A stretch of DNA of 64,000 bases from Holophagae bacterium (GTDB lineage: Bacteria; Acidobacteriota; Holophagae; Acanthopleuribacterales; Acanthopleuribacteraceae): positions 310,001 through 374,000 of the forward strand of contig JAUIFE010000002.1 in assembly GCA_030429565.1 (NCBI GenBank), given 5' to 3'. How positions within the stretch are numbered: position 1 is the first letter of the stretch; each line of letters begins with the position of its first letter. The notes beneath the pieces were generated by a model. The model worked only from the letters and a program-made list of their open reading frames with translations. It was not told the DNA's origin and made no database searches. The position numbers and the translations under genes are program-made. This document shows, in pieces, positions 17,905-27,099 of this stretch.

Positions 17905-17918
17905 CCTCCCGCCGGGAG
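17905..17918 (-). promoter_or_regulatory. Hairpin covering the ribosome site
   Basis: On the minus strand CTCCC-GGC-GGGAG folds so that the GGGAGG ribosome site of the S41-like gene is paired. This could reduce or gate its translation. The stem is only five pairs. Confidence 0.35.
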
Positions 17919-18548
17919 AACGTCCGTGGCCCACATTATACCCAACTACGTCCTGGGCTCTTGTACTCACCTTCTCTTATTCGGAATAACGCCGGCTTTT
18001 CGTGAGTGGGCGAGTTGGGTCTTCCGTGGCGGTCCCATTGTCGCGGTTTTTTGGCGTTTTTGTCTCGTGCCCGCTAGGCGCCGCTTCCTTTAGGTTTTCA
18101 GGTCGGCTCGGTAGACCTTTCGCGAAAGTTGTTAAAAGCGATGAATTAGACTGTTTGGCGCTCGCCTTGAGAACCGAAGCGTCAAATGAAACCAGCTTGA
18201 AATTTCGGGGGCAAGGCAAGGCGTAATGCCTAAACCTCATACTGGTCGCGAACCAGTCAATCCAAACGCGGCGGGTATTGGGGGGTGACACGATGCTGTC
18301 GCCACTGCAAATAAGACGGAATTAAAACCACATCATCGGCCGGCTTCCTTGTGAAAAAGGTTTAACGTGCCGGTGAATCAATGGAGATTCATGGCCTGTT
18401 ATTAGCTATTTGCGCAAAAAAGTAGTATTTTCGTGCGAAGTTCGCTGAAGTTTTAGCGTGAGCCGTGGTTGGTTTCTGATCGCGTGGGCGGCTCAGAGCA
18501 GGTGTGCTTTGGGAGCGAGGTCTTCGTGTGACGCCCTACGCCTCTGGC
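17919..18548. other. Gene-poor region
   Basis: About 630 bases between the S41-like gene and the end of the ABC operon. I see no gene. A short palindromic hairpin (ACTGGT and AACCAGT around CGCG, about 18240-18257) is present but has no T-tract. Confidence 0.45.
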
Positions 18549-19535
18549 TCAAGGTTTCCAGGAGAAGCTGCGGTCGACGTGATCGGCCCACTTGAGATAG
18601 TTGTTGTTTTTTTGATCTTCCGCCAGCATGGCGCCTAAGCTTTTCCAGAGTTGTGGGTCGCATTGGCCCCAGCCGTTGGTTTTTTGGTAATCACTTTGCC
18701 AGTAGGCCAGGCTTGCCGCTAACACCGCAAATTCGGCTTCGAAACGGTCTTGTGCTTTGAGCTCGGGCAGGTAGTGATCCACCACCAGTTGGTAGTTGGC
18801 ACGTGGATTGTCGATGATGTCCTGCAGGGCGCGGAAGGTGGCGGTCAAAAAGGCCTCGACTTGGGCACGGCCGTCGACCAACTGCTCGGGGTGGGTCATG
18901 ATGCCGACACCGGGGAAGGCGCGTTGTTTCAGCTCGCGGGTGTGGGTTTCAATGCCCATCGCCTTGAGGCGGAGCGGTTCGTTGTTGGCATAACCGACGA
19001 CGGCGTCGACGCGGTCTTGCGCCAGTGCCGCCACCTGCGTGTAGCCAATGGAAACGATGCGCACCTCGTCTTGGCGCAAGCCCATTTCAGCCAGCATCGC
19101 CTTAAGGCCGAGGTAAGAGGAGCCGTAAGTACCGCTGATGCCGATGCGTTTGCCGCGCAAGCCGGCGGCGTTGAGGATGTCGCTTTTTGCGATCAGTGCA
19201 ATGGGGTAACGCTGGTAAAGGGTGGCTACGTGTTTGAGCGGCATGCGCCGTTGCACGGCGTGCAAGAAGGCGTCGGGATCGGCGGAGGCGAAGGTGACCT
19301 TGCGCAGTGCCGCCATCTTGAGGATTTCCGGGCCGATGGTGTAGTCCATGGTCACTTCAAGCCCGGCCTCACGGTAATAACCGCGATGCTGCGCGAGGTA
19401 AAACGGCGCGAACTGAATATTGGGAATGTAACCCGCCGCGTAGGTAATCTTGGTGGGCTGGGCCGATGATTCGCCACCCGCTAACGGCGCGGCGGCAAAA
19501 ATCAGAGCGGAGAGAATCAAGAGAAACTTCGACAT
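18549..19535 (-). CDS. ABC transporter substrate-binding protein, NMT1/THI5 type
   Basis: A 328-residue periplasmic binding protein with a signal peptide (about residues 1-22). The family signature is clear: GYIPNIQFAPFYLAQHRGYY, then GLRGKRIGISGTYGSSYLGL and VDAVVGYANNEPLRLKAMG. NMT1/THI5-type proteins bind pyrimidine thiamine precursors, and close relatives bind riboflavin (RibY) or sulfonates and nitriles. The PNIQFAPFY start and the G-x-YGSSYLGL and GYxxNEP segments remind me most of the RibY-like branch, but I cannot separate it from the thiamine-precursor branch by eye. It is the last gene of a hydrolase-ATPase-permease-binding protein operon, 116 bases after the permease. Confidence 0.88.
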   Translation of the reverse strand: MSKFLLILSALIFAAAPLAGGESSAQPTKITYAAGYIPNIQFAPFYLAQHRGYYREAGLEVTMDYTIGPEILKMAALRKVTFASADPDAFLHAVQRRMPLKHVATLYQRYPIALIAKSDILNAAGLRGKRIGISGTYGSSYLGLKAMLAEMGLRQDEVRIVSIGYTQVAALAQDRVDAVVGYANNEPLRLKAMGIETHTRELKQRAFPGVGIMTHPEQLVDGRAQVEAFLTATFRALQDIIDNPRANYQLVVDHYLPELKAQDRFEAEFAVLAASLAYWQSDYQKTNGWGQCDPQLWKSLGAMLAEDQKNNNYLKWADHVDRSFSWKP

Positions 19536-19651
19536 GGCACTTCCCGGTTTTATTTGATGGCTTTCAGCCTAACATCGGCAGGCGCATTGTGGTGGTGAGA
19601 ATCGTGCGGCTATGGTGAAAAAAGCGCGTAGTGCCACCACTTTGAGGCTGC

Positions 19652-20488
19652 TTAGCGACGGTTTTTTTCGGCCCAAGGACCGATGAAAACCTGTTCAGCC
19701 AAGGCAATCATTGAATAAAACAGCACGCCGACGGTGCCCAGGATGAGGATGGTGACGAAGAGTTGCGGTGTGTCCATCAAGCCGTTGGCTTCCAGGATGA
19801 GATGGCCGAGGCCCTGACCGGTTCCGAGGAATTCGCCGACCACGGCACCGACGACGGCGAGTGGTGCCCCGATCTTCATACCGGCGAAAATGCCTGGCAG
19901 GGCGCTGGGCAGTTCCAAAAACAAAAAGCGCTGCCATTTACGCGCGCCCAAACAGCGCATCATGCGTTGGTGTAACGCGGTTTGGGCGTGGAAGCCGCCA
20001 ATGGTGCTGATGGTGGCGGGAAAAAAGACAATCAAGGCGGTCACGACGATTTTGGCGGCGATGCCGTTGCCGAGCCAGAGTAATAAAAGCGGGGCAAAAG
20101 CAACCAAAGGGACCGAATTGGCGACGACCAGATAAGGGGTGACGAGGCGCTCGAGCAAGGGCTGCTGGGAAACGCAGTAACCGACAACCAGGCTGAGGCC
20201 GATACCGGCGGCATAACCGACGGCAATTTCCTGGAGGGTCATGAGTAAATGAGGTTGAACGGCGCCAATGCGCCAAAGTTCAAGGAAGCGCTGCCACACA
20301 TCCAGTGGTGTTGGAAAAAGCCAGGGCGGCGGAGAAAACCAAAAGATAATCAGTTGCCAGGCGATCAGAAGTGACAACAAAATCAGCAAAACACCGCCGA
20401 TTTTCAACAAGACATTGCGCAACACTTTTTTTGCGCGTTGCATCAGCACCGCCGGCAGGCCGTATTCGTAAAATTGCGGGTCGGTCAT
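19652..20488 (-). CDS. ABC transporter permease, SsuC/TauC/ThiX type
   Basis: A 278-residue inner-membrane permease of the BPD_transp_1 family with about six membrane helices. A basic N-terminus leads into LLILLSLLIAWQLIIFW, and the SsuC/TauC hallmark PSALPGIFAGMKIGAPLAVV is the EAA-loop region that contacts the ATPase. The ATG overlaps the ATPase stop by four bases (ATGA at 20485-20488), so the two are translationally coupled. Together with the binding protein downstream it forms an importer of a small organic compound. Confidence 0.92.
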   Translation of the reverse strand: MTDPQFYEYGLPAVLMQRAKKVLRNVLLKIGGVLLILLSLLIAWQLIIFWFSPPPWLFPTPLDVWQRFLELWRIGAVQPHLLMTLQEIAVGYAAGIGLSLVVGYCVSQQPLLERLVTPYLVVANSVPLVAFAPLLLLWLGNGIAAKIVVTALIVFFPATISTIGGFHAQTALHQRMMRCLGARKWQRFLFLELPSALPGIFAGMKIGAPLAVVGAVVGEFLGTGQGLGHLILEANGLMDTPQLFVTILILGTVGVLFYSMIALAEQVFIGPWAEKNRR

Positions 20489-21252
20489 GATGCTGAGGCC
20501 TCGTCCGGTGCCGCGCGTGGGAGGTTGGGTTGGAGCGGTAAGGCATTGCGAATGTGGCGGTAAAGTTCTCCAAAACGCGGGTCCTGAAAGCTCTCGTAGG
20601 TGCGTGGCCGTTCCAAGGTTACGTCGAACCGCTGCACGAAGGTACCGTTTTCGAGGATTAGGATACGGTCGGAAAGGATGAGCGCTTCTTCAATGGAATG
20701 GGTGACGAACAAGACGGTCTTCTGGGTGCGTTGCCACAAGCTGAGCAGGTTGAAGTTCATATTTTCGCGCAAGATGGGGTCGAGGGCGGAGAAGGGTTCG
20801 TCCATGAGCAGGATATCGGGGTTTTCCACCAGAGCCCGCGCGATGGCGACGCGTTGGGCCATGCCGCCGCTGAGCTGAAAAGGGAACAAGTGGGCGGCAT
20901 AACCAAGGCCGACCTTGCGCAGCGCGTCCATGCCGGCCTTAAGGCGGTCGGCGCGACGCACGCCGTGAACCTGTAGAGGTAGGTAGACGTTGCGCAACAC
21001 GTTGCGCCAGGGCAGCAGCGCCGGTTTTTGGAAGACATAACTCATTGAGGCGCGGTCGGCGCGTTCAACCGTCCCTTGGGTTGGCTGGATCAAACCCATG
21101 AGCACGTCGAGGAAGGTGGACTTGCCCGAGCCGGAGCGGCCGATAATCGACACGAACTCGCCGCTTGCTAAGTGGAAGTCGATATCCTGGAGCACCTGGA
21201 CGTGCCGTCGACCTTGGCCGAAACTCATGCTCAGGTTGGAGACTGTGATCAA
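20485..21252 (-). CDS. ABC transporter ATP-binding protein
   Basis: A 255-residue cytoplasmic ATPase of the SsuB/TauB/ThiZ group. Walker A is GRSGSGKS (residues 38-45), followed by a Q-loop (VFQKPALLPW), the signature LSGGMAQR, Walker B (ILLMDEPFSALD) and the H-loop (FVTHSIEEAL). The start is TTG, with GAGG seven bases upstream and no better ATG. The gene begins 24 bases after the hydrolase gene and overlaps the permease gene, which makes one operon. It powers uptake of the ligand caught by the NMT1-type protein. Confidence 0.93.
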   Translation of the reverse strand: MITVSNLSMSFGQGRRHVQVLQDIDFHLASGEFVSIIGRSGSGKSTFLDVLMGLIQPTQGTVERADRASMSYVFQKPALLPWRNVLRNVYLPLQVHGVRRADRLKAGMDALRKVGLGYAAHLFPFQLSGGMAQRVAIARALVENPDILLMDEPFSALDPILRENMNFNLLSLWQRTQKTVLFVTHSIEEALILSDRILILENGTFVQRFDVTLERPRTYESFQDPRFGELYRHIRNALPLQPNLPRAAPDEASAS

Positions 21253-21276
21253 AAGGGAACCTCGTCGGCGGGCGGG

Positions 21277-22110
21277 TTATGACAGAGCGGGGCCGGTTTC
21301 CTCGAGCCACTGAAGGTGGCGTTCAGCCAGGTATTGCGCGTTGGGATCTGTCGGTAGCACGTGTAAGCCGCCCTTGATGTGGACGAATTGGGCGCGCGGC
21401 ATCAGCCGCATCATGAGGTCGCGATTGCTGATGAAGGGCGTGGTGCCGTCGGCATCACCATGGGCGTAAAACACCGGCATGGTGATCTCTTTCAGGCGCG
21501 GGCGAATGCGTTCAGACTGATCGTGCAGGGAGACAGCGGGCTTGAGCGGTACATCGGTATACTCGAAATTGGCGGGTAAGCGTTCACCGGGGTCGCCGCG
21601 TAAATCGGATTTACTAATGCGGCCGACGAGGTTGTGCAAACCGAACTTCTTAACCCATCCGGCTTTTTTCTCACCATCGACTGTCAGAAAAAAGGCGGGC
21701 GCAAACAGCGAAAGGGAATCGGCCTGTGGGCAGGCAAGGACAAGGGTGCCGGCAATGACGCCGCCATAACTGAGGCCGGTGATATGGACTTGGCGATAGC
21801 GCCGGCGCAGGCGTTTGAAGAGCGGTACGAAAGGAATAAACAGTTCGCGGAAGGTCAAATCTTGCAGCATACTGACATGGCTGCCGTGACCGGGAACTAA
21901 GGGCACAAAAACGTCATAACCCTTATTATGATAAATGTTTGCGAATTGGCGGAAATCGGCCGGGCTACCGGTGAAGCCGTGAATGAAGACAATGCAGCGA
22001 TCGTGGTTTTTGACCAGGCTAAAAGGACGGCATTCGGGTTTAATACCGGGGTGGATTTGCAGACCCGGCAAAACTTCAGCGGCTGCAGGTTGGTGAGCAT
22101 CGGATGCCAT
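21277..22110 (-). CDS. Alpha/beta hydrolase (carboxylesterase-like)
   Basis: A 277-residue serine hydrolase. The oxyanion motif HGFTGSP lies near residue 45, the nucleophile elbow is GLSYGG, an acid follows in YAHGDADGTTP, and the catalytic His is in KGGLHVL near the C-terminus. No signal peptide is seen. The ATG at 22110 has GAGGA five bases before it; the open frame extends further up but without support. The gene is the first of the ABC operon, so the enzyme may release or process the imported compound. That link is inference from position alone. Carboxylesterase/lipase families such as Est30 have this layout. Confidence 0.88.
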   Translation of the reverse strand: MASDAHQPAAAEVLPGLQIHPGIKPECRPFSLVKNHDRCIVFIHGFTGSPADFRQFANIYHNKGYDVFVPLVPGHGSHVSMLQDLTFRELFIPFVPLFKRLRRRYRQVHITGLSYGGVIAGTLVLACPQADSLSLFAPAFFLTVDGEKKAGWVKKFGLHNLVGRISKSDLRGDPGERLPANFEYTDVPLKPAVSLHDQSERIRPRLKEITMPVFYAHGDADGTTPFISNRDLMMRLMPRAQFVHIKGGLHVLPTDPNAQYLAERHLQWLEETGPALS

Positions 22111-22581
22111 TGTATCCTCGAGAAAAGGGGTGAACTGAAGAGCGTGATACCTGGCGATGGGATTAGCCAAGGCTCTGGGCTGCAATATCTTGCCAAGCGG
22201 GGCACGGTGCCTATGGCGGCCTCGGTGGGAAGCCGCTTTCGCCGGATTGTCTCAAGCTGTTTCGCGCCAGATCTTTGGCTAAGATCATCGACACGCATCG
22301 CATTTTTCGGTGGAAAAGCTTCGACCGGGTGCGGCGAATTGCGGCGATAAGTGGTTTAATAGCCAAGCCATGCCCTTTGTACCACAGCTTGCCGGGCATG
22401 TGGCGCGATTCCGGGCATGAGCCGCGCATGGTCGGAACCCGGTACCTCAAGTGTTGTGCGCCGCCTTTCTGTTCGAAGCGAACCGGGGATGTGGTAGCGT
22501 GGAAATATTCTGTCCTGACACAAGCGGCGCGTCTGCCTCCAACGATTTCTCGGCACGCGTCTTCGATTTGGTGGAACAACT
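22111..22581. other. Divergent intergenic region
   Basis: About 470 bases between the divergent hydrolase and metallopeptidase genes; no gene is visible. It should hold promoters for both directions, but I could not pick a confident match. Confidence 0.45.
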
Positions 22582-24696
22582 ATGTGTGATCCTTTGTCCC
22601 GCGAAAATGCCCGTGGTGCGCTGCGCCACCTTTGGCTAACGGCCTTGCTGGTGTTGCTCGCTGCCTGTAACGGTCGCGATGCGGCGGCGCCTGTCAGTGA
22701 ACCCACGCTTGCCCAACGCGGCGAAGCGGCGCTGACGGCCCAACGAGAGCGCCTGGCTGTGATCGCCCCTGATCTGGTCGCACGCGGTTTTCAAACTGAT
22801 TATGAGATTGAGGTCGAGCTCGACGAAGTTGAGGGCCGACTGGTTGGCAAACAGCGTTTGGTCTATCACAACCAAAGCGGCGACATCTTGGACAAGCTGC
22901 CGTTTCACCTCTACCTCAATGCTTTTCGCGACGAACATTCGGTGTTTGCGCGTGCCCACCTCGAACACAACGGCGTCTTGCCGGCGGGCCATGGCGCGAT
23001 TGACTTAACACGTTTTCAACTCGACGGCCGCGACGTGCTCGATCAGGCTGTTTACCCGCACGAGCCTGATCGCACCGTCGTTACCTTTGCCACCCACGGC
23101 CCGCTTTTTCCCGGTGAGGCGGTGACGATTACCTGCGAATTCACGGCCACCCTGCCTGAAACAGCTTCACGCAGCCACGCAAGCAACGACTTCTTCTTTG
23201 TGGCCCAATGGTTTCCCAAGATCGGCGTCTGGGAAGCAACCGGTCGGGACGGCGGTCGTGCCGGTGCATGGGTTTGCCCGCCTTACCATTATTTCACTGA
23301 GTTTTATGCTGATTTTGGTCGCTACCGCGTCGTACTTGACCTACCCGCCGACTTCGAAGTCGGTGCTACCGGCGTGCTCGTCAACGAACAGCATGATGAC
23401 CAAACCACCCGCAAACAACTTACCTACATTGCCGAGCAGGTACACGACTTTGCCTGGTCGGCCTCACCCCAATTTGTCCGCGCGCAACGCACTTTTCAAA
23501 TAACCCCCGAGGAAGTTGCCGAAGCACGTACCCGTTTTGGGTTGACCGAAGCGCAGGCGACGCTGCCGCCGATTGAGATGATTCTCCTCCTGCAACCCCA
23601 GCACTCCGGCCAAAAGGAACGCCACTTTGCGGCGATGCGTCAGGCGATTTTGGCGACCGGTTCTCGTTTGGGCCACTACCCCTACCCTTCCGTGACCATG
23701 ATCGACCCCACCTACGAAGCCTCCGAGGCGGCGGGAATGGAATATCCAATGCTGGTTTCGCTGGGGACGCACCGATGGATGACGGCCGCCGACAGCACCC
23801 TTGAGGATTTGATTTATCACGAATTTATCCACCAATATTTCCAAGGTATGGTGGCGACGAATGAGTTTGAAAGTGCCTGGCTGGATGAGGGTTTTACCAC
23901 TTACCTAAGTGCCAAGCTGGTACACGAGTTTTTCCCGGATCGCTTTTACTACCACGAACGGCTTTATCAGTTACCGTTCACGCCTTGGTGGTGGTTGGGA
24001 TTTGCACCCTACCATCCGATGCAGGACATGCGCGACAATGCTTTGCGTTCGCCCGTGGGTGCACCTGTCGCCCAAGCCGGACCACTCTTTCGTTCATATG
24101 TGACTTATTACGAAACCGTCTACGACCGCGCTGCCTTGGTTTTGTTTCAGTTGGAACGTTTACTGGGTGAAGCGGCGATGGCCGACCTGATGCGAGCCTG
24201 GTTTGAAACGCAACGTTTTCGACACCCTAATGGTGCTGATTTTGTGCGTTTCGCTCAGGAACACAGTGGTCAGGACCTGGCGTCGTTTTTTGAGCACTGG
24301 TTGAATGGCGACGGATTCCTCGATTATGCGGTAGATCACGTGCGCACTTACAGCGACGAAGCGGCGACGGATGTCGCCAATCGCGAATGCTATCGCGTGA
24401 TTGTTCGCAATTACGGGGATCGCATCCTGCCGCTGCAGGCGTTGTTGGTGTTTGACGACGGCAGTGAGCGCCTGGTGGATTGGGCCGGCGGCCGCGATTG
24501 GGTTGTCAGCGGTCAAGCCGCGTCCCCACTGGTTGCGGTGGTCCTGGATCCCGATCACAAGCTGATTTTGGACGCTTATCGACCCAACAACACCTGGCGT
24601 GTCGATCAGAGTGACGCTGCCGCGCGGGCCGCTGCTGAAAAAGGTGCCGGCGTGCTGCAACATTGGTTACAGGTTTTGGCAGGAGCGATACTATGA
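22582..24696 (+). CDS. M1 family metallopeptidase lipoprotein
   Basis: A 704-residue lipoprotein: the signal ends in LLAAC with the lipid-modified Cys at residue 29. The M1 zinc site is complete, with H413-E414-F-I-H417 and the third ligand E436 after 18 residues (HEFIHQYFQGM, then AWLDEGF). The exopeptidase-type substrate motif is GMEYP at 385-389. An N-terminal beta domain (LVGKQRLVYHNQSGD) precedes the catalytic domain. This family trims peptides from the N-terminus; here the site faces the periplasm or cell surface. GGTGGA about seven bases before the ATG fits. The stop overlaps the start of the next gene, so the two are co-translated. Confidence 0.93.
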   Translation: MCDPLSRENARGALRHLWLTALLVLLAACNGRDAAAPVSEPTLAQRGEAALTAQRERLAVIAPDLVARGFQTDYEIEVELDEVEGRLVGKQRLVYHNQSGDILDKLPFHLYLNAFRDEHSVFARAHLEHNGVLPAGHGAIDLTRFQLDGRDVLDQAVYPHEPDRTVVTFATHGPLFPGEAVTITCEFTATLPETASRSHASNDFFFVAQWFPKIGVWEATGRDGGRAGAWVCPPYHYFTEFYADFGRYRVVLDLPADFEVGATGVLVNEQHDDQTTRKQLTYIAEQVHDFAWSASPQFVRAQRTFQITPEEVAEARTRFGLTEAQATLPPIEMILLLQPQHSGQKERHFAAMRQAILATGSRLGHYPYPSVTMIDPTYEASEAAGMEYPMLVSLGTHRWMTAADSTLEDLIYHEFIHQYFQGMVATNEFESAWLDEGFTTYLSAKLVHEFFPDRFYYHERLYQLPFTPWWWLGFAPYHPMQDMRDNALRSPVGAPVAQAGPLFRSYVTYYETVYDRAALVLFQLERLLGEAAMADLMRAWFETQRFRHPNGADFVRFAQEHSGQDLASFFEHWLNGDGFLDYAVDHVRTYSDEAATDVANRECYRVIVRNYGDRILPLQALLVFDDGSERLVDWAGGRDWVVSGQAASPLVAVVLDPDHKLILDAYRPNNTWRVDQSDAAARAAAEKGAGVLQHWLQVLAGAIL

Positions 24697-25718
24697 CGCA
24701 ATCATCGGCGACCCACAAACCGGCGCGCATCGGCGCCACCTGCTCGGCCACGCTGCAATCGCTGGGAACGCTGCTTCCCTGGTTTCTGTTGAAATGGTTG
24801 GTGAACTTGGCGACGGTGGTTGCCGTCGGCGTTCCTTTTTGGCAGTTCTTTAAACGAGAATTCGCGGCGGCGCCGGCCGACAGCATTGCACGTGACGGCA
24901 TGTTCCGATTTGACATATGGGTTGAACTCTCGGCGCAATTTCCCGACTTGGGCCGGCTTTTTTTGGACACGGGTTTACCTTGGTTGGCGGTGTTTGTGAC
25001 GGCCAACCTGGTATGTACGGCGGCTTTTTTGTCGGCCTTGGCCGATCCCAATCGCGAAACCTTTGCCGTTAACCTCATGCGCGGTCTGACGCGTTTCCCG
25101 GCACTTACTGTGCTCACCGCGCTGTTTGTTGGTGGCGCTGCAGCGCTGTTTCAGTGGTTGGGCGATGCAGCGCTGCCACTCATCCAAGCCCCCTACACCC
25201 GTCTGGCGACCGAAGATCTTGCAGGCTGGCGAGCAACCGCCACCTTACCCCTGGTGCTGCTGCTGGTGATTTTGTTTTTGATGCTGTTTGATGCCGCCCG
25301 GGTTCAACTGTTTCGACGCTACCCTCTGGAACAGGACATTCCACGGCCGTTAACCGGCCTATGGTGGTTGGTGAAACCTCTGGTTGCGATTTGTTTCGCC
25401 GTGGCCGCGATTGTACGGCGCCCTGTTTCAACGACGTTGATATGGCCGCTTCTTTTTACCGGATCGGTGGTGCTTGCCGGGTACCAGCAAGTGGCCGCGG
25501 TAAGTGGATCGGCGCCGCTGTGGTTGGTGCAGCTTCTGATTGGTGTTCGGATTTTGGTCGCGATGATGCGTTTGAGCTTTTTACATTTTTGGTTTGACCC
25601 GAGGCAGCCTGCCCGCCAGGTTCAAGCCGCCGCCGATACCGGGGCGGGTGCTTTTGACGGGTTGGAGCAATACACGGAAGATGAACCGGCGCCGGCGGCA
25701 CAAGTCACGGCTTCCTAA
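24693..25718 (+). CDS. Multi-pass membrane protein of unknown function
   Basis: A 341-residue integral membrane protein with about six or seven hydrophobic helices (for example LPWLAVFVTANLVCTAAFLS, FPALTVLTALFVGGAAALF, LPLVLLLVILFLML). The ATG overlaps the peptidase stop by four bases and has AGGAG before it, so the start is firm. Basic patches between helices (AARVQLFRRYP) and a disordered acidic tail (residues about 315-341) are visible. I do not recognise the family. Coupling to the surface M1 peptidase suggests a shared role, such as peptide handling or assembly of the peptidase, but nothing in the sequence proves it. Confidence 0.82.
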   Translation: MTQSSATHKPARIGATCSATLQSLGTLLPWFLLKWLVNLATVVAVGVPFWQFFKREFAAAPADSIARDGMFRFDIWVELSAQFPDLGRLFLDTGLPWLAVFVTANLVCTAAFLSALADPNRETFAVNLMRGLTRFPALTVLTALFVGGAAALFQWLGDAALPLIQAPYTRLATEDLAGWRATATLPLVLLLVILFLMLFDAARVQLFRRYPLEQDIPRPLTGLWWLVKPLVAICFAVAAIVRRPVSTTLIWPLLFTGSVVLAGYQQVAAVSGSAPLWLVQLLIGVRILVAMMRLSFLHFWFDPRQPARQVQAAADTGAGAFDGLEQYTEDEPAPAAQVTAS

Positions 25719-25909
25719 TGGATTTGGCGCGCTGGTGAGGGGCGCATATGGGCCTGTGTCTATGCCGCAAGCCGACAAATTCAACGCCTTGTCATTGTCA
25801 GCGCGTGTTTTTCCTTTCATAATGGGAGGGCCGTGCTCGCTACGTTTTCTCGATGCAGTGTTCGGTGAGCGCTCCCTGACTTGTGGGCGCTTGTCGTTAA
25901 GGAATCCCC

Positions 25910-26980
25910 GTGAATAATCGTTATTGGCAGCTCTTGGGGTTGCGCCCCACCCGCGATTGCGCGTTTATTAATGCCGCGTTCCTTGAGCAGATCAGTCACC
26001 TACAACGGACGGGTGACAGCCAGGAGTTTCGTCGACTCCAAGACGCGCGCGAATATGCGCTGCTGTATGCCGCCGACCAAGCGCCGGCGCTAGACCCGCC
26101 CTATCTGATAGAGGGTGAGGACAACGCGGCCGCCCGTGCCGCCTTTCGTCGCTATGATGATTTTGCCGATTTGCTGCTCAATCGCCCGGCCGAGCACGAT
26201 ACCTGTGGGTCCATGTTCCAGGCAGCGGCAGGCGATGAAACCCTCAGCGAGGGTGCGCGTCTGCAATTGATTACCTGGCTGGCCGCATTGTTGTACCGCC
26301 ACAAGGTCGATGGAGCCATGGTCAACGCCTTTGATCGTGCTTTTGGTTTGCGTGGCCGCTTGCCGGTTGAGTCGAGCGCGCCTGAATCACTGCGCTTTTG
26401 GTACATGCAGACGGTTGATGTGATTGCGCTGGGCACCGCTTTTCCGAAATGGACTTCGCTGGCGGCGGCGGCGATGACGGCCTGTGTTGTTTATCTATTG
26501 CTGACGATGGTATTTGATCGGGGTGACGGTTATCGCGAGCGTTACAGCGCGCAGGAGTTTGGGCAGTACCTCAATTTAGAAAGCACCCCGCGTCTTGCCT
26601 GGGCGATAAACCACGGAGATCTCGAGTTAACCCGCATGGCGCTGAAAAGTGGTGCGGACGCGAATGGTCTGGTTCCGGGTGAACGCATGCCGTTGCTGGT
26701 GCTGGCCGCGAATCAGGGTTACCACCACATTGTGTCTGAGCTGCTGGCGCAAGGGGCCGACCAAGAAGTGGGTGATGAATACGGCTTTCAGGCGATTCAC
26801 CATGCCGTGGCCAACAATGATGAGGAAATGGTGTCGCTGTTCCTTAAATACGGTGCTAACCCCTATCGCAAAGGTGATATGGGGTTTTCCGCGATGGATA
26901 TGGCGCATAATTTTCGCCACTATCATTTGGTTGATTTGATTGCAGCCCAAGTGCCGGCGGGCGAATCGGTGATGCCCTAA
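25910..26980 (+). CDS. Degenerate J-domain, one-TM, ankyrin-repeat protein
   Basis: A 356-residue protein with an unusual build. Residues 4-55 (YWQLLGLRPTRD, FLEQISHL, FRRLQDAREYALLYA) follow the helix pattern of a DnaJ J-domain, but the HPD tripeptide needed to drive Hsp70 is absent (RTGD stands there). A helical middle is followed by one membrane helix at about 185-203 (MTACVVYLLLTMVF). The C-terminal part carries about four ankyrin repeats (GADANGLVPGERMPLLVLA, GADQEVGDEYGFQAIHHAV, GANPYRKGDMGFSAMD). The start is GTG with AAGGA six bases upstream. It probably binds other proteins at the membrane; an active co-chaperone role is unlikely. Confidence 0.82.
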   Translation: MNNRYWQLLGLRPTRDCAFINAAFLEQISHLQRTGDSQEFRRLQDAREYALLYAADQAPALDPPYLIEGEDNAAARAAFRRYDDFADLLLNRPAEHDTCGSMFQAAAGDETLSEGARLQLITWLAALLYRHKVDGAMVNAFDRAFGLRGRLPVESSAPESLRFWYMQTVDVIALGTAFPKWTSLAAAAMTACVVYLLLTMVFDRGDGYRERYSAQEFGQYLNLESTPRLAWAINHGDLELTRMALKSGADANGLVPGERMPLLVLAANQGYHHIVSELLAQGADQEVGDEYGFQAIHHAVANNDEEMVSLFLKYGANPYRKGDMGFSAMDMAHNFRHYHLVDLIAAQVPAGESVMP

Positions 26981-27099
26981 CCTAAGTCCTGTAAAGTGGT
27001 ATGTTTCGCGGCCACTGCCACATCGTGGGCCAATGCTCCGTGGGTCTCAAACTATTTGGTGCTCAATTTTTAACCGAAAAAACACCGTGACTTGTAGGG

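Noticed and set aside
18750..19469. A 239-residue plus-strand frame rich in Gly, Val and His
   Set aside because: It is the antisense shadow of the NMT1-type binding protein, which has clear family motifs.
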